DNA of 64,000 nucleotides from Lethocerus indicus. Its lineage: Eukaryota > Arthropoda > Insecta > Hemiptera > Belostomatidae. The DNA lies in contig JACDQD010000007.1 in assembly GCA_019843655.1 (NCBI GenBank), forward strand, positions 28,114,816 to 28,178,815, given 5' to 3'. Position numbers and translations under genes: made by a program. The stretch's first letter is position 1. Every line of letters starts with the position of its first letter. This document shows, one piece after another, positions 55,808 to 64,000 of the stretch. Under the pieces are notes generated by a model. That model saw only the letters and a list, made by a program, of their open reading frames with translations. It did no database searches and was not told the DNA's origin.

Positions 55808-57570
55808 TTTACTGTTGTCATATTATTAATATTAAAGATATAACATTTTGGTAACAGTCAGTGGGGAGCTCCAGATAATAATATTGCCTACTCTAATCAC
55901 CGATATTTTTATACGACTAAATACCGACAATTTCGTCAATTTATGCCCCTAATAGGACAGAATAAATGAAAGTGAATAATGTATAAAATTTCCTAACGGA
56001 ACAATAAATCGGTGGTTCTTATTTATAAGCTGTAGAGTCCAAAAGAGTTCTAGTCAAAAAATTGAATTTAAAAAATCATCCTCTATCCAATTCAAATTAC
56101 AGACTCGTTTATATTTTCTGATAGCACGTCTGACGCGCAAGATATGTGGATGAGAGAATACAAGTCATACATATCGTATATTTTTCCTTATTATGTTATC
56201 GATACCTCCGTTGTGGCCGGCGAGGAAAGTAAACCGGTCTGGAAAAAGACCGTCGGGAGGGGGGCGGAAGAGACTCGTGGATGTCGCGAATAGAATTCGG
56301 ACCGTCCTAATCAGGCGGTTGTACAGCGTGTCAATGAATGAACTGTATGTATATATACAACACATATATACTGACAAACATATATATATATTATGGTGTT
56401 TAGTGGCAGTGGGTGTTTGTAGGCAGTGGGTGCCGCACGTGTCGTGGCAACATCGCGGCCCGGCGAGGTTTGGCAACGTGGGGCCCGCCGTCGTTGCCAC
56501 AGTCGTCGCCGTTGCCCCACAGTCGTCGCCGTCGTCGCGTCGTCGTCGTCGCCGTCGCCGTCGTCGCACGATCTCTCGATCGTTCGGCGAGCTTACGAAG
56601 ACGTCAGATTTAGGCGACGGGACGTCACGTAAACGACGTTACACGTAATCTAATCCGGGAAAACCGGGAGTGTGGGGCGAAAGTGGGATAAAAACTGCTG
56701 CCAAATACGGCCCCAACATATACATACAACATATCGGGTTTCGTATATCCGTTATTTGGCCTCTAGATGTAGTTACTGGCGACGATTTAAAACTGTTTTG
56801 TGGTCGATCTTCAGTTTCCACTTCGACAATTTCTAACATATTCTAATAATAATGTTTCATTTTAAAGTTTTCTTTCAAATTTCCACCCCCCAAAAAATAG
56901 ACTGGCCGGTTCACTTGCGTGAAATTTCCCGGCCTCGTCCCATTTCCGCTTCTCTCCGCAATTTTCCCCGTAACGGATTTCCGTTGCATTCGGCGTTTTT
57001 GCGAAGAAATTTCCCCCCGTCCATCCCGCCTTCGGTGTTTTTTTTCCGCCCGAAAAATATTTTCGAATCACCTCGGCGAAAATTAATTCTTCCACGAAAT
57101 TTCCCCCATTCCGAAGATAAAAAAAAGACATTTTCTCCCACTTCCGGAATCCTCGTTCGGCTAATTGGCGGCCTCCAATGACGTATTTCCGTCAAACCGT
57201 ACAATCTCTTATCAGTGCTTCGCGCGCTCGCGCGCCTCTGATAAGGGAGAATATGAGGATTTTTCAGTTACGGAATCTATTTTCAGTTTCTCTCCAGTCT
57301 ATTCTGAGCGCCCGTCTATTATTTGCTTCTATTATTCAGTGAAAACAGCGAAGTTGCGACAGCCAGACCAGTCTACTTCGGTCTACTTGAGTTGAAATAA
57401 ATTAACGTCCGGTATTTCACAGCGATTCTAAATTCCTTTGGGAAACCAGTCTATTTATTTTGGGATTATGTGTTTCTACCATATCAGTTCTCAAACTGGA
57501 CGGGTTTATTGACGAAACTTTCAGCCGAAACTCTGGAGATTTCTGGTCAGAATTGATTTTACAAATTGAT
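55808..57570. other. No gene; (CGTCGC)-like tract and GC hairpin
   Basis: A GTCGTCGCC-type repeat at about 56514-56572 creates Arg/Val-rich frames on both strands. TATATATA patches lie at about 56347-56393. A hairpin CTTATCAG..CTGATAAG encloses CGCGCGCTCGCGCG at 57208-57245. Confidence 0.55.
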
Positions 57571-57594
57571 CCGCAATTATTTAGTTGCCGGCCT
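57571..57594. mobile_element. Solitary M1 mariner-type end
   Basis: CCGCAATTATTTAGTTGCCG then GCC and AATA, matching the M1 right end. No partner end was seen within about 1 kb on either side. Confidence 0.65.
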
Positions 57595-58458
57595 AATAAC
57601 ACGGTATTGCTGGAATCTTGGGAGAGATTTCCCACTATATAATTTATCCGTTTTTTCTTAATTTACATCGATACAACCTTTTTTTTATTCGTAATACAAT
57701 CGATACATAATGTGCTCGTCGGCCTACACGTCGATAGTGTACAGACCGAAACCCCGTTAACTGTTAAATAGTCAAGTGCTAAAAATCAAGGAAGGATGAA
57801 GCAATTTTCATGGAAATGAAAATGGAAATTTACGATTTATCAGATTATGCCGACTTTGAGAAAGACGCCGGGGCGACTAAAGAGCCATCGCGCGCGGTAC
57901 CTTGAAGGTCCCGTTAGACCTTGGCCAGCCTCCGTGAAGTAAAAAAAAAAAACTGTTCTACAGACGTTACACAGACGTTCAACCTTACGGTACAAATACA
58001 AATATTTCATTCGCCTACGAACGTAGACGATACATTATGAAGCTGTTGGGTACACGAGATGTCCTGTAGGATAGCCTGATATTGTGGGAAGAACGGCGGA
58101 GGGCGGTTCCCGTTAATACTCTCTTAATCCCCGCAGGATTAGGACCACGTCCTGCGTCTTATTGATCGAATTGATCCGCTCTTCCGTCGGATCCTGATGA
58201 CGGGACCGGTGACGTTTCCGAAACGTCTGAAGCGGACAACAACCCCCCCAGAAGGCCTGACGGGAGGAAAGTGTGAAAGGGTGGTTTCAAACGCGAGAAA
58301 AAATCCTGGGGATCAGCTCCTGCTGACCAGGATTATTCCCAGAACCGGAATACCCCGGCAAGGACTGAAGTTTCACCGGGAAAATATCCTCAAGATCCTC
58401 GAGCGCCACAATGAGAATTATTATCAGTACATTGTGTCTGTTGAACTTGTAAAAATCC
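57595..58458. other. No gene supported; hammerhead-like word pair
   Basis: CTGATGA (58194-58200) and GAAACGTC (58220-58227) frame a 19-nt segment that can form a weak stem. A 123-codon frame starting at 58197 runs into the next FBA copy and matches no family I recognise. Confidence 0.4.
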
Positions 58459-58600
58459 AGTTTAGAATACCACAGTTTTGTGGTCTGCCAAGGCGGTTGG
58501 AATACCGTGGATTCGGTGTGTTTTTTAAAACCGCTACTGAAGACGGCGACCGGCCGAAACCGGTCTAGCGGAAGACCGAACCACAGCGAGAGGAGACATC
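58459..58600. mobile_element. FBA foldback element, left inner arm deleted
   Basis: AGTTTAGAATACCACAGTTT to GAATACCGTGGATTCGGTG, then directly ACCGCTACTGAAGACGGCGA and the right arm. Confidence 0.83.
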
Positions 58601-58927
58601 AGTTTGGTCAATTCAATCGTGGAATTTTCGCTCTGAACCTTGCCAAAGCGGCTTCAACTCAAAAACGAATTGAAACACTAAATTATCTCTTCGTTACAGT
58701 CTGATTAGTCAATATTCGTTAGAAACATATCCTCCTTTAAAAGCCAAAAAAAATCCTTTATTAAATTGTTCACTTTTCTCTTAATACAATAAAATCTCGG
58801 CTCGTCTTCGAGACAATTCGTGACGGGAAAACTCCGTTGGGGCAATAAAGAAAAACACATTCCCCGGAAATTGGTTAGTGATAATTTTTAAATGGCGAAA
58901 TATTGTTTGTGTCTAGAAATTCAGATC
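58601..58927. other. No gene recognised
   Basis: AT-rich spacer. Confidence 0.4.
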
Positions 58928-59232
58928 AACTCCGGCCGATTCAGAAGCGAATTACTATTTCCTATTTAAAAATACCTTTCAATTTTAAATAATTTTATTG
59001 AGAAATCCAAATATCAAATATGTTATCTTCCGATTCGATAATGGACACTATTGGTCTGCTGTAGGTGAAATATGAAACATGCGACATAATTTTCATCTAA
59101 AGCTCTACTAAAAATAGATTCAATTATGTTTTGTTTTATCACTAGTAAGTTCTAGTGACTTACTTCTTTATTCGGTAGTAAAGAAAATTCTTGTCCGAGA
59201 AAAGTGTGTCCAATTCTGAAACAGAAACGTTT
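58928..59232 (-). repeat. Flank repeat gamma, copy 1
   Basis: Reverse complement of 61186-61425 over most of its length. The strongest block is CTTCCGATTCGATAATGG, with CCTATTTAAAAATACCTTTC-like ends. It abuts an FBA left arm. Confidence 0.75.
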
Positions 59233-59287
59233 CATAGATTTCGTGTGTTTCAGACCGGTTTCGGCCGGTCGCCGTCTTCAGTAGCGT
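59233..59287 (-). mobile_element. FBA lone left arm, deleted
   Basis: CATAGATTTCGTGTGTTTCA joins to GACCGGTTTCGGCCGGTCGC and CGTCTTCAGTAGCG. Confidence 0.75.
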
Positions 59288-59986
59288 CGACTAACTCTGC
59301 TCGCAGCCGATACCCAAATTCTAGGTAGATCGTGGCATTCTTCATTACAAGTGTTGCTTGTTATTTCTGTCTTGCATCTGAAATTGCATCTGTTATTTTT
59401 CTGTTAACGCACTTAACCGTTAATTTATTTTCAACTCTTTATATTGCCAAATATGCTGCCGACGGAGCATCGTGTCGTAATATAATAAAACCTTGAGCCT
59501 TCGTCTTGTGTCGTGGGGGATAATTAATAGCGGGTTTGGACGGCGGGATAGTTGGAAAACGGGAATGAAAATGAAGACCGAAGCTCGTGGAAAAAACGTT
59601 GGACGGAATTTACAACACAAAAAGAGATAGGAGATGGGAGAAAAAATTAACAATGGCGCGTCGCTACGGCGGGAAGCCTAAATCAATTTCGGTCTGCGGT
59701 GTCCGCGGTTAGCAAACTCTCGGTGTGATTAATTACCGGATGCGGCTCTCCCTCCCCTCATCCCCCTCTCCCTCCATCCCTCCATCCCTCCCTCGCTCCC
59801 TCTCTCCTCCGTCGACATTAATCACGAGGTCGAGGTCCAGCGGCTCCAATCGGTGTACAACGCCTCGGGTACAATACGTGGACGAACTTTCGAGAAATCA
59901 CGAAACTCTTCGGCGTTTCACAGACAAAGCCCTACGGCGAAACTCTTATTCTTTGCGACAATAATTGCCGGTTCCGTCGTCGGCGA
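59288..59986. other. No gene; CCCT-rich tract
   Basis: CCCT/CATCC-rich tract at about 59745-59812. Frames in the region are unrecognised. Confidence 0.5.
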
Positions 59987-60293
59987 GATCCGGTTTTCCG
60001 GCCGTTCGCCGTCTTCAGTAGTCGGCGGAAATCTGGCCCTGCTGGAGACGCTGTGTGGCGGGCCGAAAACCGTCTGGCAAAAGACCGGTTTACAACTTGG
60101 CCCTACTGATTTCGCCTTCAAACTAGTCTGTAACCCTCTTATACAGTAGTAAACCAGTTCGGTACGTCTTCAAAATCACGTGGCCATCTTAGTCACTTTT
60201 TGGGCACTTTGGACGTTTTTTGGGCGTGCTTTTTGGCGTCTAAAAAATCCAAGGGGGTATATTCCAACCCCTCGCAGACCGCAAAACGCCTTG
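59987..60293. mobile_element. Scattered FBA pieces
   Basis: A left core (GGCCGTTCGCCGTCTTCAGT) and the right piece ACCGTCTGGCAAAAGACCGG lie within 59987-60095. At 60178-60293 are a centre piece (CACTTTGGACGTTTTTTGGG) and the right end TATTCCAACCCCTCGCAGAC. Confidence 0.65.
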
Positions 60294-60849
60294 ATAGCGA
60301 TTCTGTCGAGGGCCGAAATACTGGGCCTATTTATAGACGCGCTGACTTTAAGCACGAAACGGCCTCATAACCGAGGGAAAACGCTCTGTAAAAACGTTCA
60401 GCCGGGATGATTATTTTATATTATACAAAATTAACGCAAGATTAGAATTTCGTTTGGCAGTAAGGGTGGAGACGGAGATCTTCAGTGGGTTATACGCTAT
60501 TCGATATTCGAACTTTCATTATTTTTTAAATATTTTTCAACAATCCAAAACACGTTGTTCTATCGTGTAACGCCCCCATTTCTACTGACCCTAAACTATC
60601 GGCTGTCAAACGGTTTTTTTTTTAATAGGGTTGATCGACTTTACTGCAAGAATTGTGGCGTTAATTTTGGGACACCCTACGTAAGGAGAACCTATTTTGT
60701 TTTTAAGTTTAACCGGGAGAGGAGTCCATTTCTATGAAATACCGGGGTTCAAGAGCTGCCATCGTTTAATTCAATTGAAATTTACAAATATCAACTGAAA
60801 TTAGCCCACCGCCGTGAATCCGGTAACACTTTAAATTGCCACGTTTAAT
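60294..60849. other. No gene recognised
   Basis: Unassigned AT-rich spacer. Confidence 0.4.
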
Positions 60850-61178
60850 TTGACATAGCTGTTTTTTTGGTCTGCGAGCGGTCGGAATACCGCAGATTTC
60901 GCGTCGTCTCTCTGTCTCCTCTCGCTGGTTTGGCCTTTCGCCAGACCGGTTTCGGCCGCTCGCCGTCCTCAGTAGTCACTTTCGGAAGTTCTCTTGGGCA
61001 TATCGGACGTGTATATATATACACCGCAGTACCAGTGACAGTGATACAGTGCAGTGGTGATGCCACTGTCAAGACACCGACAGCGCCAAGAGTAGCACTG
61101 GTACCGCTACTGAAGATGGCGAGCGGCCGAAACCTGTCGAGCGAAGGACCGAACCGGCGAGAAACTGACGAAATCTAT
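60850..61178. mobile_element. FBA foldback element, full
   Basis: Left end TTGACATAGCTGTTTTTTTG; left core CTCGCCGTCCTCAGTAG; centre with a GTGTATATATATACAC palindrome; right core GCTACTGAAGATGGCGAGCG; end CTGACGAAATCTATG, followed by repeat gamma. Confidence 0.87.
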
Positions 61179-61185
61179 GAAATGT

Positions 61186-61425
61186 TTCCGTTTCAGCAAT
61201 GAATTATTCTTTACCAGTTGGTAAAGAACTTTAGAAAAAAAATTATGTCGCGTTCTCATATTTCAGCTACAGCTGACCAATAGTGCCCATTATCGAATCG
61301 GAAGATATTTGATATTTGAAATTTATTAAGTAATAAACAATAAAAATTTTTAAAATCAGAAGGTGTTTTTAAATAGTAATAGTAAAATTCGCTTCTGAAT
61401 AAAACCGCGAACGAAATTGGCCGGC
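61186..61425 (+). repeat. Flank repeat gamma, copy 2
   Basis: Inverted partner of 58928-59232, again directly outside an FBA end. Shared block CCATTATCGAATCGGAAGAT. Confidence 0.75.
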
Positions 61426-61682
61426 GTTAAACTGAATTCTTAGACGCAAAAAATATTTCGCCATTTAATGACGGCCTTGGAAATTACGCCGGATCCGTCG
61501 TTTTTTTAGATTGAGAATATTTCGCCGTAAAAACTGTAAACTGTACTGCGTCGGCGGGTTAACAGGAAAGCGTTGTCCCAGCGTCGAAGACCGATATAGC
61601 GTTTCCGGGCCAAGGTCGGAGTCACGCAAACTCTCGAACCAACAGACCGTGAGTTAAATATAACTCACGCCGCGTTCGATAT
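61426..61682. other. No gene recognised
   Basis: Unassigned spacer. Confidence 0.4.
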
Positions 61683-62209
61683 ACAGAGGGGGGTCTGTAA
61701 AAAAAAAAAAATGTATCCACTGTTCAATAGTCAACAACTTGCAAACTAATTGACTGGGAGTTGTCTCAGTTTTCGGTAGTGTTATAGTGTTGTAGTTGCG
61801 GCACAATCGCGCCCTACAAGCTTCGTCAGTTGTGTCGGATGACAGTGGCCGTATAGTCAGTGTTCTGTTGTGTCAGTTCTACCTTGTATAGACATAGACA
61901 TTCGATGAAAGGAATAGTCAGTTTTGAAGTGGTATTTTCAAGTAGGAAAACATTAAATGGGGTTCACAACGGCAATGGCGAAATGGGTATCGAACAGAGC
62001 CAATATACGACTTGAACACGTCGTGCAGTCAGCAGTTGGTGATGCAGATTTTTTTCAATGGTGACCATTTCGAACACCTACAGTTATGTGATATATCTTC
62101 AAGTTGGACTTTAAGCTACACTTTCACCAAAAATGAGACAATTCCGTCGATTAGTTTGCAATTTATGGACTGTTGGACGGTGGATACATTTTTTTGGACC
62201 ACTCCGCAC
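61683..62209 (+). mobile_element. Tc1/mariner-superfamily element T1, internally deleted
   Basis: Inverted ends of about 70 bp: the left strand has ATGTATCCACTGTTCAATAG and TTGCAAACTAATTGAC, and the complement of the right end has ATGTATCCACCGTCCAACAG and TTGCAAACTAATCGAC. TA lies next to each end. The interior is about 380 bp and keeps only a C-terminal transposase scrap. Confidence 0.8.
62012..62110 (+). pseudogene. Transposase C-terminal relic of T1
   Basis: The frame reads NGDHFEHLQ near the right terminal repeat. An NGGHFEHL-like motif is common at the C-terminus of Tc1/mariner-superfamily (DDE_3-type) transposases. The upstream part of the protein, including the acidic triad, is absent. 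The assignment rests on this short motif plus its place inside the terminal repeats. Confidence 0.6.
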
Positions 62210-62317
62210 ATACGTCATTTCCATGGCCTATTCGGTATCGTAATATAATCCGCGGCTATAGTGACGAGAGAGGAGAATTTTCGGCGTAGATTAGCGAGTA
62301 TAAGGTCGAAATAATTT

Positions 62318-62530
62318 GGAATACCAGTTTTTTTGTACGGAAGGAAGAATTTTTCTTGTGACCGTAAAGTCTGCGGTGTTTCTGTCTCCTTTCGCCGGAC
62401 CGGTTTCGGCCGCTCGCCATCTTCAGTAGCGCTGTGTTCGGCACTTGCCGAAAGGAGTAAGAGACACGCGGAATCTTCGGCCTTTTTCAACCCCCTCGCA
62501 GGCCACAAAACGGGTACGCTAAACCGATAT
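62318..62530. mobile_element. FBA foldback element, compact with insertion
   Basis: Left terminus TTGGAATACCAGTTTTTTTG, a foreign piece to about 62365, then TGCGGTGTTTCTGTCTCCTT to CGCCATCTTCAGTAGCGC. A minimal centre and the right end CGCAGGCCACAAAACGGGTA follow, without a right core. Confidence 0.82.
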
Positions 62531-62712
62531 TTTATTTCGTGTAGTTTTAACGGCGATTTGATTTTTGACCCCGTCAATTGTAAGCGACGCTGTTAAAGTA
62601 AAGCCGGTGGGGGCTTCGTTTAAATTCGGTCCGCGATTCAATATTCAATGCTTGGAGCGGGAGAGAACATCAAATGTTGACCTATCGACCCCTTTCTTCC
62701 CCCAAGCGCCCA

Positions 62713-62755
<43 letters not shown>

Positions 62756-63533
62756 GCTTTAGGCCCCTCGTCCGTAGACACGTTTCTAAAAATCCCGGTT
62801 TCTTTCTGAACGCCGGAAATTTTTCAGTCGGATCGCCGAGAAGAGAAAAGCGGGGAAAAAGTGTCCGCCCTCCCGAACACTTGTTGAATTTATAAGGCGT
62901 TACGGGCGTACAACGGCTAAGCGCAAAGCCCATATTTGAAGTCCGGTCCTGTCTTGACGGGGCCGTTGCCGAATTGAGGAAACTCGAAAAGGAATTTCTA
63001 TACAATAGGATTTTTTTTTTTATTTTCCAAGCGATCCAATATCTCCGGACGGGTCGGATAGAGGTTTTCCTCTGCGAAAAATAATTTCGGAAACTCCTAA
63101 AAAGGGAGTGATCTCCTCCATTAGTTATTGCTGCTTGAACATCAATGTTGCTTGTTGTACATTTTCTTACGGTTGTACAGAGACTTTGACAAAGACTCAC
63201 CGGGAGAAACAGACGGCAAGAATGAAGAGGAATTAATAATTTCAGAGGAAAACCTTTAAAGAAACTGTCAACGGAGGCAGTATTCTGAACGAAATTTACA
63301 AATACCAGACAGAAAATATAATTGACTAGAAAAAAAAACTGATGAAAAACTTCCCTTACAGAGTCAGTTTATTCTATTTTCTGGGCGCCATTTGTGAAAG
63401 TTTCCTTCAACGATGAATCGCGGCGGGAGAGGAAATTACTTCAATTACTTAATTACTTAAGGTCGGAGAACCGATCGCCGGACAGTAGTATATCGAGAGC
63501 GAGACTTGAACAACGCATATACTAGCAACAGAA
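62531..63533. other. No gene; (CT)n
   Basis: (CT)n at 62714-62752. The 172-codon minus-strand frame (62682-63200) begins in unassigned DNA and ends in the microsatellite. No domain is recognisable. Confidence 0.5.
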
Positions 63534-63552
63534 TGCTACTGAAGACGGCCAA
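63534..63552 (+). mobile_element. FBA core fragment
   Basis: ATGCTACTGAAGACGGCC only. Confidence 0.4.
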
Positions 63553-63629
63553 TTCGCTGATGGGAATAATTGCAAAAAGCGGCTGTAAATAATTTCCCAA
63601 GATATATTTTAATAACAGAAATGTGTAGT

Positions 63630-63841
63630 GTCCGGTCTTTCGCCAGACCGGTTTCGGCCGCTCGCCGCCTTCAGTAGCGGCGTGTGTCGCTCGTTCACGG
63701 CCGCTTGCTTGTTGTTGGTAAAAGTGACGGACAGCGCGAACGGGATGCGTCCGACGGGCGAAAGTGATTCGATCGAAGCGCTACTGAAGATGGCGAGCGG
63801 CCGAAACCCCCCCGCCACCGGGAGTTCACAAGGCGGGTATT
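63630..63841. mobile_element. FBA foldback element
   Basis: TCCGGTCTTTCGCCAGACCG to CTCGCCGCCTTCAGTAGCGG. It has an unusual GC-rich centre, right core GCGCTACTGAAGATGGCGAG, and a truncated right end CACAAGGCGGGTATT. Confidence 0.83.
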
Positions 63842-64000
63842 CCCCCAAAAAATTACTTTAAGACCGTGCTTAAAGCATTTACAAAAGAAATTATTTCAAC
63901 TGATTGTTATTATCTGATCCGTATTTAACCTTAGGCCCCAAATGGGGATCAGTTAACTTTTTTTAAAAATTACTTTCAGTAATTTCACATTATAAATACT
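63842..64000. other. Nothing recognised
   Basis: AT-rich window end. Confidence 0.4.

Noticed and set aside
58197..58568. 123-codon plus-strand frame after the hammerhead-like words
   Set aside because: No reverse transcriptase or other domain is visible, and its last third is FBA sequence.
62682..63200. 172-codon minus-strand frame
   Set aside because: Ends in the (CT)n microsatellite. The upstream part is unrecognised and has no supporting context, though a spliced or novel gene cannot be formally excluded.
1..64000. Bacterial-style operons, promoters or terminators
   Set aside because: No ribosome binding sites with coding frames, no long open frames and pervasive animal-type transposon relics. 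GC hairpins here belong to FBA elements.

Overview
The window reads as gene-poor, repeat-dense DNA from a eukaryote, most likely an invertebrate animal. The pointers are several mariner/Tc1-type DNA transposon relics, long dinucleotide microsatellites, a tandem satellite island, no bacterial gene organisation, and no open frame I can assign to a cellular protein. CpG does not look depleted by eye. I cannot name the species. No cellular gene, tRNA, rRNA or CRISPR array could be supported; spliced exons of an unknown gene cannot be excluded by eye.

The dominant component is one short palindromic DNA element, here called FBA (foldback family A; a local label). A full copy is about 280-390 bp: a left arm, a short centre, and a right arm that is the reverse complement of the left. 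From outside in, the left arm reads roughly TTTAACATACCCGTTTTG, then TCTGCGAGGGGTTGGAATAC, CGTAGATTTCGTG, a small hairpin GGTCTTTTGCCAGACC, the core GGCCGCTCGCCATCTTCAG, and a second small hairpin GGATGTTTTTCGGGCATCC. I count about 90 half-cores by eye, in complete, half, compact and tandem forms. They cover the window except 3.5-11.3 kb. Strand '.' marks copies with both arms; '+' marks a lone right arm (GAAGATGGCG orientation); '-' marks a lone left arm.

The second component is a composite satellite island at about 3.8-10.6 kb. About 36 copies of a 104-bp monomer (4771-8556) are framed by two arms of an unrelated 20-bp-scale repeat in opposite orientation (3871-4770 and 8575-10545). The whole block is bracketed by a 21-bp direct repeat with one mismatch (3819-3839 and 10565-10585).

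The third component is decayed Tc1/mariner-superfamily DNA. M1 (ends TTGGCAACTAA) has two copies and a lone end. M2 (ends CGAGGTCTGTTCAAAAAGTA) has two copies, one fusing a transposase DNA-binding piece to the C-terminus. M3 (ends TACCCAAAAGTAATCGAC) has six copies of 124-218 bp, most keeping the last ~30 transposase codons. T1 (61683-62209) is a further element with long terminal inverted repeats.

Many FBA copies share the same neighbouring DNA pairwise (labelled alpha to kappa). One copy sits in the middle of a 539-bp palindrome that extends beyond the element. These patterns suggest the foldback element drives local inverted and tandem duplication. Its core also matches the YY1/Pho consensus, so it may disperse binding sites. 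The window looks like heterochromatin or a transposon graveyard, possibly a small-RNA source locus, rather than a set of cooperating genes.
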